NCBI RefSeq assembly: GCF_000276665.1
Contig: NW_004955446.1
Coordinates: 9,346,818-9,410,817 of the forward strand
Direction of reading: 5' to 3'
Source of the DNA: Chinchilla lanigera
Taxonomy: Eukaryota; Chordata; Mammalia; Rodentia; Chinchillidae
DNA: 64,000 nucleotides
The translations under genes and the position numbers were made by a program. Within the stretch, counting starts at the first letter, position 1; every line of letters starts with the position of its first letter. This document shows, piece after piece, positions 23,893 to 35,345 of the stretch. The notes under the pieces were generated by a model. The model saw only the letters and a list, made by a program, of their open reading frames with translations. It was not told the DNA's origin and ran no database searches.

Positions 23893-23909
23893 AAGTCAAA
23901 CAAACAATT
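23851..23909. repeat. (CAAT)n microsatellite in a SINE tail
   Basis: About eight near-perfect CAAT units, then AAATAAGT-type decay, directly 3' of the ID element. Confidence 0.95.
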
Positions 23910-24292
23910 TGTCATGAGAAAGATAGCATTAGTTGTTCTGGCAACCCATTCAGGACCCCTCCTTTCTTTCAGGAGCTACACCTATTCCCCATTCCTATTC
24001 TCCAATAAATTATCCTACTTAAAAAAATGTTAATTTTAGGAACTTGAGAACTAGGCCTTTTATTTGTACATTAACTCATTTAATAAACAGATTTAAAAAG
24101 GAAAAAAATGTTTAAAAAACTTCAAGTAAATGTTCCCCAATATTTGATATACTTATTATTATTTAAATGAATAGGTATATACTTTTTGGTTAAAATTGCT
24201 ATATTATTATGCAACATTGTGACAGTAGAAAAAACTTAAGGAAAAAATTATATTTATAAAAAAATACAAAAAATTATAAAAAAAATCTGACT

Positions 24293-24432
24293 GCTGGGAA
24301 TGGTAGCGCATGACTGCAATCCCAGCACTTGGGAGGCTGAGGCAGGAGGATCACTGCAAGTTTAAGGCCAGCCTGGGCTCCATTGTGAGTTTAAGGTCAG
24401 TGTGAACTACACAGTGCTGGAAAAAAAAAAAA
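24293..24432 (+). repeat. B1 SINE
   Basis: It contains CAATCCCAGCACTTGGGAGG, CTGAGGCAGGAGGATCACTG and two copies of a GTTTAAGGYCAG segment (24358 and 24388), which is the internal quasi-duplication of rodent B1. It ends in an A tail. Confidence 0.95.
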
Positions 24433-24499
24433 TCTCATTATCTTCATTATTAACATTCTGGTGACGATCCAGTGTTGGACTATACTACGTACCGTCTCA

Positions 24500-24780
24500 G
24501 TCATTATACACTTCCTGTGAGTGAACTATAGTTCCATGTCCAACTAACTTTGGACTTGCATAAGTAAATTACTTTTGCCAGTGCAATATAAGAAGAACGG
24601 ATGTGTGCCACCATGAGTGACAGGCATCAGAGACTTGGTAGTATCTATCATTGTGCTCTTATTCTAGACTACAGGAAGAGCCTCTCCCAAAAAGTTTGCT
24701 CGGTCAACCTGTCCCAGAAATGAGAAACCAGCAGGAGCCCATCTGAGTTCTGTGGAGATCAACAAACCTTTACCAAATCT
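24500..24780 (+). mobile_element. Probable old mammalian LTR
   Basis: ACTTGCATAAGTAAATTACT, GGATGTGTGCCAC and a CAACAAACCTTTACC-like end resemble an ancient MaLR or ERVL-class LTR. I cannot name the family. Confidence 0.4.
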
Positions 24781-25003
24781 TTAAAAGCCCAGTTTATCCC
24801 GCTGTGCTTCATAGTGTCTTGACTTGCCACTTTAGCTTCATCTCTTACTGTTCTCCCTCCCACTCTGACAAACGCTATTAATTTCTTTGAATTTCCTCTA
24901 TAGGTTGCATTTTCACCAAGTGAGGGCTATCATGCATTATGCATGGTTCTAGGCTTGTGAGGCACAAAATTAATGAAAATTTGATAGCCTATTTAAGAAA
25001 AAA

Positions 25004-25645
25004 ATGTGCACTACAAATATAGAATTAGGTACAGGAAATTTTGTGACAGATGTTGTTGGTGCTCTGTCTCTCTCCCACAGGCCTTACCACTTCTGTGTTT
25101 GCTGGCTGACTTCCAAATGCCAGTATCTACATCTCTTTGCTTTACAGCTTTCTCCAAAGCAATGGGAGGGCACTGTGCCCATCAAGGAAGGCCAAGTGGA
25201 ACAAGGAAATAACACACTCAGGCACAGGCCGCAGTCAGAGACTGACAGAGTTTGGTGTGTAAATACCCCTGTTCGCTTTCTCACTCCAGGTTGCTACCAT
25301 ACTGATTCCCAGAGTTTTTCATACAGAATTCTTCCAGGTACCACTAACAGGGGCTGGCTTGAAGATACACATTTTACGGGCTGTCTTCCTTTCACAGCAA
25401 GTTTCCCTACTCCCAAAGGATGTTTCTTGCACTTTCCAAGTGACTACTTTAATGCAAATTTCTATCTTAATCATGCTTCTGGGGGCACCCAACTAAGACA
25501 CTCCAGGAAGGTTTCCTTTGGTGAGGAGTTCAAAGCTCAGCAGCAGTCTAGAGATATTAGTACTGGCTTGAAAACACTGGTTGCTAGACATTTTTCCTTT
25601 TCTAAAAGTCCAGCCTACTGGTATACCACTGAACTTAACCTTTAA
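25004..25645 (+). other. Long open reading frame of unknown meaning (213 codons)
   Basis: This is the longest ATG-to-stop frame in the window that is not produced by a repeat, starting MCTTNIELGTGNF. I recognise no domain, no signal peptide and no cysteine or histidine pattern of a known fold. A pyrimidine-rich run ending in CACAG (25080) looks like a splice acceptor inside the frame. Translated composition is unremarkable. It may be a chance frame, a lineage-specific gene, or the remnant of something unrecognised. It lies antisense to RAB3C. Confidence 0.2.
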
Positions 25646-25689
25646 TGACTGTGCAAGAAATCCACCTGCAGATGTGACATGCCATCTGC

Positions 25690-25935
25690 CCAAAATACAC
25701 GGATCACCTCTGTGTCAAGCTCTCACATCCCCTTGCATTTAGTCTCACTGTATGCATTCTCTGTGCTCACTCAGCATGACTGTCTCACTTGTCCATATCT
25801 CCCCTGCACTACAGCTACTGTGAGAGCGAGGACCTCAACTGCTTTCTCACCATTGTGTCGCCACCATTCAGCAAAGTGTCCAGCACTTAGTGGGTTCTCA
25901 AACAGTACCTTTGAATTAATGATTGAAGGAATCAT
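25690..25935 (+). repeat. L2 LINE 3' end
   Basis: The order is CTGTGAGAGCGAGGACCTCA, AAAGTGTCCAGCACTTAGTG, then GTACCTTTGAATTAATGA, which is the terminal part of an L2. It begins shortly after the stop codon of the long frame at 25004. Confidence 0.75.
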
Positions 25936-27429
25936 CAAATAACAGACTCCATGGGGCAAAATATGCTTAAGAAATTTAGTTAATTCAGAACAGAAGTCTA
26001 CAGTAAACAGCACAGGAAGAGAATCACCATCTCACTGGCCCCCGTGGCCCCTTCAGGGTGTGTTGCCGGCACAGCTCTCCTACGGTCTTTTGCATTTTGG
26101 CAGGGTCCATGGGAAGAAAAGGCATGTGATGGCCCCACCACAACCTGCAAAGGCCCTCTGTAAGACCAGTTATTCATTCCAGTCTGGAGGCAACACGTAT
26201 TCCTTCTTGATCCATCCCTCATAGTCACGATGACATCTGGGAACAATTTAGCACATCCACTTGGAAGGGAAGTTGCTTTGTAGGGACTCAGGTTCAACTC
26301 CTTCATTTTTTAGACAATGAAGCTGATGTGAACTAAGATGATGGATGCAAGCTTTGGGATCTCCACAATCCAGATCTCAGAGCTCCCGCCCATGGTCTTC
26401 TACAACATCCTCTGTTTCCACAGGGAGGGAAAGGGACTACACTTTATTTGTTACCGGGCTTGGTAATAAAGTCATATGCTAAGTATTGTATTTGGTTATC
26501 TTTTCAAAATAAAAATATCTTTAGAGGAAAGCAAAACTCTTTGAATACACATACAGGAATGCCCTTCGGCTGCGTGTGGGAAGGAGCAGAACTGGATGTG
26601 CCTAGGCTCTGTTTGTTTTGCCTCGCTGCAATCAGCCTGTGGCCGGGAGGTATAGCTGGGGATTTATTTCAAGAGTGCAAGAAGCGGTCTCCTATTTCCA
26701 TGTGGTCTTGAAACTGGTGGGCACACATGTGATTCTACATTGTTAGTCTAAACACAACTGTTAGCCTATTTCCATCATGCCTCTCATAATTTCTGATTTC
26801 ATTTTGATAGCACAAAATGTCCAATCTTATGTTTTAAATAGTGCAGGTAGGAACAATTGGATGTCCTCTCCATGCATGCAGGAAATAAGATGAAACAACA
26901 AGTAGTAAAGCACGGGTCAGTGTTCTGGACAACAGAAAGAGGAATGGAAACCTGACTTAAGAAAGTCTGACTAAGTGAGTTCTCCTCACTCAGGAATGTC
27001 TGAGATACTCTTTCACAAGGGACAAGGCCAAAGTCATGTTAATAAAAATAAATTTTCTCAAATTTGACAAGCTTATATTGTCCTTAGGGGGATTCTGGCA
27101 AGATATGCTTGCTTTTCAAGTTAATCATGAGGCTTGCTGCAGGGGAAGCTGAATTTAGGATCTGGCATTGGCTCTGCCTTCCCTCAGCTACCAGAATCTT
27201 CTTCCTCCTTATAACCCTGATGGTTGAACAGAGGAGAAGCTCTACACACATCCTGGCAAGGCCTGAACACTGAGGTTGTAAGATATTAAGACAGGACCAA
27301 GGGAAAGGGAATTTCTCTACCTGTGAGGAACGAGGTGACTTTAATGGGGGGGTATGGGGCTACCTACCAGTTTGTAGAACTTTGAAATGGAGTCTTCTGG
27401 AAAAGGAGAAGAGGATACTAAAACGATGA
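25936..27429. other. Intronic sequence, no gene recognised
   Basis: This is unique-looking intron with mildly GC-rich patches near 26030-26160 and 26560-26680, without exon-like borders that I could support. Confidence 0.55.
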
Positions 27430-27795
27430 GTTAGTCAGTTTTCTATTGCTGTGACAAAATACCTAAGATAATCAATTTAAAAAGAGAAAAGGTTTACTTG
27501 GGTTCAGTCCATGGTGACCTGGCTTTGTCACCTTATGCTTATGGCAAGGCAGGGCATCATGGTGGGAGCATGTGTTGGAGGAAGCTAACCTCATGGAGGC
27601 CAGGAAGCAAGAGACAGGAAAGCACTGAGGTCCCAGTGTCACCTTCAAGGGTACTCCCCCAATGACCTAATTCTTTCCAGTAGGCTCCACCTCCTGAAGA
27701 CTTCACCAGTTCCTAGCGGGACCTTAGACTAGAAACCAAGCCTTTGACATATTTGCCTTTGGGGGACATTCTAGATACAAACAATAACAGAGGAG
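27430..27795 (-). mobile_element. MST/MLT1-type MaLR solo LTR
   Basis: On the plus strand it starts TAGTCAGTTTTCTATTGCTG and continues TGACAAAATACCTAAGATAA, AGAAAAGGTTTACTTGGG, then GGCTCCACCTCCTGAAGAC. This is the inverted layout of a MaLR LTR. Its orientation is the same as RAB3C. Confidence 0.8.
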
Positions 27796-28099
27796 GTAAA
27801 GAGAAGGAAGTGTCATTTAGGCCTTTTAAAATCTAAACCTGCAAGCATCCTTTCCAGACAGGAAACGTATTATTTGAATGTTAAATTAATACAGTAACCA
27901 GGGTAATATCCTCTATCGTCCCGCAAACAGCAGACTATGCTTTTGAGACTCTGTTTTCAGGAAAGACTGTGAAGGGTTTTGAAGTGGCCAAAAAAGATGG
28001 CTAGGGGTCTGAGGTAGTGCACCTGTCCAGATCATTTCTACTTTTCACTGTCTTTGACTACCTGATCATGCTATAGATGGTAGAAAATTGATAGCACTA

Positions 28100-28200
28100 T
28101 ACATACATACACATACATACACAAGATAGCTAAGACAATTGTACTACTAATTTCTATTAGTTCACTGAAAGGAACAGTTAGTGTTTATATTGTTTGACTA

Positions 28201-28231
<31 letters not shown>
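28100..28231. repeat. (CATA)n and (AT)n microsatellites
   Basis: A CATA run lies at 28100-28122 and a pure AT run at 28205-28231. Confidence 0.93.
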
Positions 28232-28439
28232 TTCCTCTTCCTTTTTTCTCCTTTCCCTCATCCCAGTTCTTCTTTCTTTTAAGTAGTTTCTTTCCCTTTC
28301 ACAATATCTACTGTACCTTTTAGATCTTATGTACTCTTTCAGTTTCTTATACTAGTTCAAAACAATGTGATAGGAAATTAACAGTGGTTATTTTTGGTTA
28401 TTACTGTTAGGAAGACAACATGATGTTTATGCACGCAAG

Positions 28440-28670
28440 TCTGATTTATTTCACTTATGAGTATGGTTTCTAGTTGTGCTCATTTACCTGTAAAAGCCTC
28501 GAGTTTATCTTTCTTTATAGCCGAGTAGTGCTCCATTGTATAAAAATACCGCATCATTTTTATCCATTCCTCGGTTGATGGGCATTTGGGTTGTTTCCAA
28601 GATTTAGCTATAACAAATTGTGCTGCTATAAACATGGGTGCACATATATCATGTGGTTTCATTGTTTGTT
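28440..28670 (-). repeat. L1 LINE ORF2/3' fragment
   Basis: AGTAGTGCTCCATTGTATAA, TGATGGGCATTTGGGTTGTT and GCTGCTATAAACATGGGTGC are inverted L1 landmarks. The fragment is internally intact but truncated at both ends. Confidence 0.92.
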
Positions 28671-30119
28671 TATCTTTCTTTTCTTTAAAATTAAAAAAAA
28701 AAAACAGGGTAATGGTGAAGTGGTCAGAGTGGGATCATTTCACTGAGAAACTTTTAGTGATTGTTCCAAGGGCCCAGGGAATTGTGGGTGCACCAATGGG
28801 GCTGGAGTCTTGGGTGAACAGGTGGGGGAAGCTCTCAGGGAGGTGAGGAGTTGGAGCAGCTCCGTGCTTAGCAATGGAGGTGGAAACCTTGCAGCAGTGG
28901 AGAGAGGTCAGGTCTGGCGTTCTTCATTGGTGCTGCCATTATTTTTGTGAGTTTAGCAGACTGCTCTGAGGGGATGGGATGGAAAATCGGTGGGAGGATA
29001 GGTGCAAAGCCTTCCAGTCAGCTCTGTGTCTTGAAGAAAGGGGAGGGACGCTAGAAGGACAGGAAAATGGTAAGCAGGGAGCAAGGGAAGATTAACCTCA
29101 AGGTCAAAAAATGGACTTAAATGGGGGCTGCTTGCTGTTCTTTTCCTAGGAATGGAATTCGGGTAAAATGGACTTGAAAGAGCCAAAAGTGTTTGTTCTC
29201 TTTCAGCAGAACATTTGCCCTTGTAACTCCTTCCATTAAACATTTCTGAAGCTTTGCTATGGATTATCATAAAAAATCATAGGATAATAATTCTCTCTCT
29301 CTCACTCACACACACGCGCAACATCTAACCTTTAAAATGACAGTGGTTTTCAAATGAACAAGAGCAAAGAGGTTGTGTTGCTGTACAGAACTCTGGCCTT
29401 AGGAAAGCAGAAAATGTGAAAAGGCCAAGCTCGACAGTTGCCATTTGCCCTGCATTGCAAATAGTAATTGCTATTCAGTCCTTCAGATCTTGCATCAAAT
29501 AATCCACCATGTAATGGGTCCAGGACAGGAGGTGCATGCAAACCACAGCACCTCTCTAATGCTCTTTATCATGAAGTGTGGGGAAACGGCTCACTGAGCC
29601 CCTTGCTCAGTTCAGATACCCAGATTAAGTACTGGTCTCACCGTGCCTCTGAAGGACCAGAATGAGCATGTTTGTCTTTACTTGTTTGTCTGTATTCCTT
29701 AGAGACAAACAAGGTCTTGATCACACCATATCGGTGGAGGGAGTTCCAGAAGTCCACCACTAAAATAAGTGAGTTTCCAATTGTGAAAGCAACTCATCAA
29801 CTAAATGATATATGAATACAATACATCCACAATATGAGATGCTTGTCTTGTACACATTAACCTCATTTCTTGAAAAATACCTGTGCCCTTTTATGATTGC
29901 TTCAGAAGAAACTGTCCAATAGCACTCTGCTTCCTCTGCACATCATATCAATGAGTAATCATCACATTTCAAATTAAGACAAAATAAACATGAAGTCATT
30001 TATAGGAAAAAACCCACAAAAAGCATACAGAGGGTTTCCCCAATAATGGAATGTTTCCTGCCCAGTATTTTCTTGGTGCATCACTCATCTATCCATTGCT
30101 TTTGAATGTATTTCTTGCC
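28671..30119. other. Intronic sequence, no gene recognised
   Basis: It holds a short A-run near 28692 and a CT/CA microsatellite at about 29292-29318. I saw no named repeat otherwise. Confidence 0.6.
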
Positions 30120-30400
30120 CTCCCGGTGCTGCATTCTGCGTGGCAGGGGCTGGCCCTGCAGTCTGTGCTCCCGGGCTGCCTGCTCAGCTTGTTTCTGGTG
30201 GTTTACGCTTGCGGGAGGCAGGGGAGAAGGAGGAGGGGACAGGCTATGGGTTTCTCCCTGGGCCCGGCTGCCAGGGCCTCTCCAGAAGGGGCAGGCACAC
30301 TGATATTCCAGCTTTTGCTAGGCAGCTGCCCCACCTTGTGGGCTCTAGGGACACCCCCAAACCAGGCTGCTTTACTTCTCCAGCTACGATGGAGGATTCA
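30120..30400. other. GC-rich patch with overlapping open frames
   Basis: This stretch is clearly richer in G and C than the surrounding intron, with few CpG. Three plus-strand frames are open at once (longest 125 codons, 30051-30428), which is what high GC alone would give. One of them has two hydrophobic runs, but no family is recognisable. Confidence 0.5.
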
Positions 30401-32279
30401 TTGGGTTCATTTGCCACAGGAAATCTAAAATGGAAGGGCAGTAAGTAGTAATATAATGATATAATATAGTAGTTGATATAATGAGAGGTTCTCCCTTCCT
30501 GATTTAAGAAATCCAGAAAGATCAATTGTAGCTAGATAGTAATGTGGCTACCATGCAGTACGTCATAGGCAGCTCGCACAGGTTGCTACAACAGGGTGTC
30601 AGAGACTGAATGACTTAAACCACGTGCATTTTTGAAGCCAGGGAAGTACATGATCAAAATGCCTGCAAATTCAGCTCCTGGTGAGGGCTCCCTTTCTAGT
30701 GTGGAGAGCGGAAAACTTCCTGTATTTTTGTATGCTGGATACAGCACATGAAGTCCGTTTTGTGTCCCTCTTTTTTAGGGTACCAACCCCATAATGGCTC
30801 AGGGTGCAGGTCCTCCACAGTACCTCATCTAAGCCTAATCACCTTCCAAAGGCTTTGCCTCACACTGCATCACACTGAGGATTAGAGCTTGCACTTATGG
30901 ATGGGGCAGGGGGTACGAACCTGAGTGCATTTTCAAGTTTCAAGGTCAAGTAGGGATATATATAAATTCAGGGAGTTTCTGGTATACTCTGGAATTCTTA
31001 TGATTTTTCCTATTTTGCTATTAACTTTACAAGATGCTAAGATTCAGGACCTTATAGTTCTCATATTGTTAGCTGTGTTTCTAAGCATTTTTCCTGAGAA
31101 AATGAGCTCCTAAAACTAGAAAACCCCTTTTCTCTCATCAAAGTTCTGCCTCTAATGGCATCTTTTGTCACCAAAGATAGAGCAATTTTGGCTGAAGGTT
31201 AAATAATTCAACTCAAAGTAAGTGATTTGAGCTCATAGAATTGAATATTCCCTTCCGTTCATACAGTGTTCCAGCTACACTGAACACCAGCGTTCCCTGG
31301 GTGTGTCACAGTCATGCACTGGGCTCAGCTTTTGCCTGCTCTTACTTACATTAGATGTCTTTGGGTGCATAAGAAGCTCCTGACATTGTATTTTCCTGTT
31401 AGTGCAAATGCCTAGAGAGAAGAAAGCCGTGACCCCCAAGCTGGTACATGGAATTAGCATTGGTCGGATTGTGTTCCATAGGTGGCATTATTGTAAATCT
31501 CATTGTTGAAATGCTAAATCCAGATAGCAGGAGAGATAGTTGTTTGCTATTACTAGGGGAAGACAGCATCCTCTGTGGTTATGGCTAAACTTGCTTTTAA
31601 ATATCATACTTGTCCAAGTAATATCTTACCACAGCAAAAATATAAGCAAGAGCATTCTCAAGGTAGCAGAAAATAATTCAGTGAGTGCAAGGTTTTTCAA
31701 AAATGGGTTTAACTCTAAATCAAATAGAAGTTATATATAAGTAGTATCCCTTCAAGTAATTCTAATATTCATCTCATTATAAATCACTTCACTGGGTTAC
31801 AAGTCAAAGAAACTGGAAATTGAAAAGGACTCATGAACCACTTGATCTAGCTACCTGTCAGCAGAAGATATGCCCTATGGGCTTATTTACCAGACCCACC
31901 TAAGATGATGAGGTGGGAGAATACTTCAACCATTCCATTGAAATTATCTAATTTTCTTGTTTTAAATTTTAGCACTTGATTTTCTCCTTGGGAGTGAGAT
32001 AAGAATATTTATTTTTTCTGTGGCTTTCCTGTGTACATTATGTCAAATTATCAAGAAATGCCGGGTCATGTTTTGCTATTTCACAATTTATTTGTTTTTC
32101 CTAAAGCCAGCTAATGTGATGCAGAAGATCTTATTAGACTCTAGAGTTTTAGAACCTTGAGTAAATTAATTTTGCTTAACAGAGTCTGTATTTTTCTATA
32201 TTTACTATTATTTATTTCTTCTTGTAGATATTTATATTTTTCTCTCCTTTTTTACTTAATTTACTTGTGGGTACCCACG
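30401..32279. other. Intronic sequence, no gene recognised
   Basis: This is AT-rich unique intron. I saw no repeat or exon-like segment that I can support. Confidence 0.6.
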
Positions 32280-32652
32280 ATGCTGTGGATTGAATATTGT
32301 GTCCCCCTACCCTCATGAACTGAAGCCCTTCTCCTCAGGGTGATGGTATATGGGTGTGAGCTCTTTGGGAGGAAGTGGGTTTAGAAGAAGCCATGTGGTT
32401 GGGCCCCCCGCATCATGGGCTTGGTGCCCTAACAAGGAGACACAGAGAGATCTTGTCTCATGCTCTGCCCTCTCTGTGAGGTGGCCCAAATGTATCCCTC
32501 TGTGAACCAGAAAGCATCCTCACCAGGACTGTATCTGCAAAAACCTTGATTATGAATTTCCCAGGCTCCAAACTGAGAGAAGTAAACTTCTGTTGTGTAA
32601 GTAATTCAGGCTATGGTATTTTGTTCTAGCAATCTGAGCTCCCTAAAACACT
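32280..32652 (+). mobile_element. MLT1/MST-type MaLR solo LTR
   Basis: TGCTGTGGATTGAATATTGT, TCTTTGGGAGGAAGTGGGTT, TGAACCAGAAAGCATCCTCA and CTATGGTATTTTGTTCTAGC occur in consensus order. It starts with TG and ends near CTAAAACA. It is antisense to RAB3C. Confidence 0.9.
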
Positions 32653-33655
32653 GCGAAGTAGCTGCAACGTAGTATGCATCCTTGAGTATTCTCACAGCTT
32701 ATGACATACATCCATTTAGCTAAATCGGACCTTTCTGGAGTTAATAAATCAGAACCAGAGACATGTCCAGGTGAAGACATATCACAGTCAGTCAGAAAGG
32801 GCCTGCTTCCCATGCAGGTCACAATACCCTGATGCTGCTGCCTTAAGAGGCATATCACCATTTGATCAGTGCATGCTACGTGCACATATTGAAATAGTGC
32901 ACTGAGTTGCATTAATATGTACAATGAATACATGTTGATCAAAAATAAAATACAGTATGTTTTGAAAAAATATATCACACCAGCAAAAGCAAGGAGAAGC
33001 AAATATCAATAGAATCCTGTGCCTATTATCTGTGAAAATGTGATATAAAGATTAAAGTCATCCTTTCTAAATGAAAGATGGCTGCTCTAACAGTCAAGCT
33101 TTTATTACATATTTTCCCATTCTGCAGAAGAAAAGAGGTGATGAGAGGCCTACCAGTAGGCCTTTCTGGTTCAAATCCTGCTAAGACATCGGTACTTCTC
33201 CAATTTCTCTGTTCTGCTTCTGTCTCTGGATTCCATCACCTACTCGCCTCCCCATGAGGTGGATGGACTGTGACCACTGAGTCCACTGAGACAGGAGCTT
33301 TGGTTTACATTTAAGTGGGTGTGGGTTCAAGGCACCAGTATCCATTTTTGTCACTATCTTCTGTTTGACAAACAAGAGCAGTGGGCTTCCATCTAATGCT
33401 TCTACCATAGTGCTTCTTCACCGGGTGTGATTTTTGTCCTCCAGCTGACATTTGACATTGTCTGGAAAGACTTTTGTTTATTATGACTGGGAGACAGAAG
33501 TGCTACTGAGATGTATTGGACAGAGGCCAAAAATGCTGCTAAATATCTTTCAGTTCACAGGACATCTGCCCCCATTCCCCAACAAAGAATTATCTGACCT
33601 AAAATATCATCAGTATTATGGTTGAGAAATTCACTTCTACTAGAATTAAGGGACT
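32653..33655. other. Intronic sequence, no gene recognised
   Basis: Nothing is identified beyond short chance open frames on the minus strand. Confidence 0.6.
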
Positions 33656-33892
33656 TCTTCCCCTCCTCCCTCTTCCTTTTTTCCCTTCCTTCATTTCCTT
33701 TGTCCTTCCCTCCCTTTTTTCTTTCTTTCCTTTGTTCCCTATTCCCCCCCCACCCCATTTTTCTCTCTTCCTCCCCCCTTTCCTTCCCTTGGGGTCTCAT
33801 TATATTGTTCAGGTTGGCCTCAAGCTCCCAGGCTCAAGTGATCCTCCTGCCTCAGCTTCCCAAGCAGCAGTATTACCATGCCAGGCTTGGAT
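33656..33892 (-). repeat. B1 SINE with an expanded pyrimidine tail
   Basis: The inverted tail is a CCTT/CCCTT-rich run at 33656-33788. The body reads GGGGTCTCATTATATTGTTC, CTCCTGCCTCAGCTTCCC. The open frames over the tail are low-complexity artefacts. Confidence 0.9.
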
Positions 33893-34329
33893 TTTTTTCT
33901 TAAATAATGATGTGCCCAGGGAGCTTATCCTTTGCTTTTTCATGAGTGATACAAATGAAATCAACATGGCTACTGAGGTTGCTTTGAAGAAATGCAAAAC
34001 AGCAAGCAACATTCAAGAAGACAGCTACTGCTATGGCAGATATGTAAAGAACTTCAAACTCAAAATATCATAGAAAAAAAGCTCTTCTTGGAGAGAAGAT
34101 TTTTTTGGAGGGGGTGGCGTTTTTCAAATTAAACAACAACATATCAGCCCGTTTGCCTGGGGTCACAGGAGTGGGAATCTGAATGGAATATATATAAGCT
34201 TTCTGATTCCATCTGTAGTTTTCCAGTGTTTTTGACATCATTTTATCACTAAATATATCTAAGATAGGTTTTCACTCAATTTCTCCTTTGTCCTAGCCTA
34301 AAACTAATTCGTGGCCTGTTATTCTTCTT

Positions 34330-34580
34330 AGAATACTCTCAACAGCTAGCATTTATGGAGTATTAATATGTGATAGGAAGTTTTCTAAGAACTTGACATA
34401 TTTGCTCTCACTTGATCCTCAAAATAACCCCATCATGTGGAATGAATGATTTCTTCCTTTGGCTGATGAATAAAAGGAGATGAAGGGAGTAAGAGCATCT
34501 TGCCTAGGGCGGCACAGGTAATCCATGGAGGCGTGGGATGCGGTTCTAGGGAGCTTAGCTCCAGGGTGAGCACCCTGAGC
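34330..34580 (-). repeat. MIR SINE
   Basis: AACAGCTAGCATTTATGGAG, GATCCTCAAAATAACCCCAT and GGTAATCCATGGAGGCG-like words follow in the order of an inverted MIR. Confidence 0.75.
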
Positions 34581-34899
34581 TTCTGTGTGGATGTTAAATC
34601 CAGGAGATTAGCCATTCCCTTCTCACTCCTTCTTCTACAAAATTGCTGTTGGGTACAAAGAACATATCTATGATCATGATGTTTAAGAGGACAGGGAGAA
34701 ATAAGTGACCAGATAATCCTTGTATTAGAAATTCAGGTATTAATCTTATGAAATTAAATATACACTGTTTGGTCCCTGCTCATGTTTGGATTTGTGTATC
34801 ACCCCACCAGCCCCCGGGTCCCTCACTTCCATATGTTACAGTGGCATCCATGGGACAATTTCTCAGGGTGGTGGGCTTGGCCCTGGGTCACCCATTTCT

Positions 34900-35345
34900 T
34901 CCTCACCTTTGCTTTTCTAGGCTGACTGCTCACATTACCTTCCTAAGACTATTTCTACTTATTCCTCTGTTCTCCAAGTTACTTCTGCTTCCGGAGGCAA
35001 GCCCTGCTCATTAGCTGCCACTGCTTCCTGTATTCTCTCCCTGGAATACAGCATCCTTGTCTTTCCTGGTACTTAAACACTGTCCAACTTACCACTCCCA
35101 ATTCAGGTCCCACCTTGTCCAAGTGATATTTCCCATCTTCTTGGTTCTTATAGTACTTGCTACCTATAATGCTTTTAATTCTAAAGAATATTACTTTCTA
35201 TGGAAACATTACATATGAATATTCATTTATTTTTGAGTGCTAGGATTGGATTTTTGAAAATAGAGTGTTTTAAACTTCTTTGTATTCTCCTAAGAATTTA
35301 GTAGTTCTCCAATTTTAAACATTTAGTAAATAACTGAATGAATGA
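34900..35345 (+). repeat. L2 LINE 3' region, diverged
   Basis: A pyrimidine-rich part with CAGGTCCCACCTTGTCC, then CTTATAGTACTTGCTACC, and a TAAATAACTGAATGAATGAG end fit an L2 tail. Confidence 0.55.

Noticed and set aside
23851..23909. Repeated short units that might suggest a CRISPR-like array
   Set aside because: It is a plain CAAT microsatellite in a SINE tail, in a mammalian genome.
33618..34073. 151-codon plus-strand frame
   Set aside because: It runs over the pyrimidine tail and body of an inverted B1 SINE.
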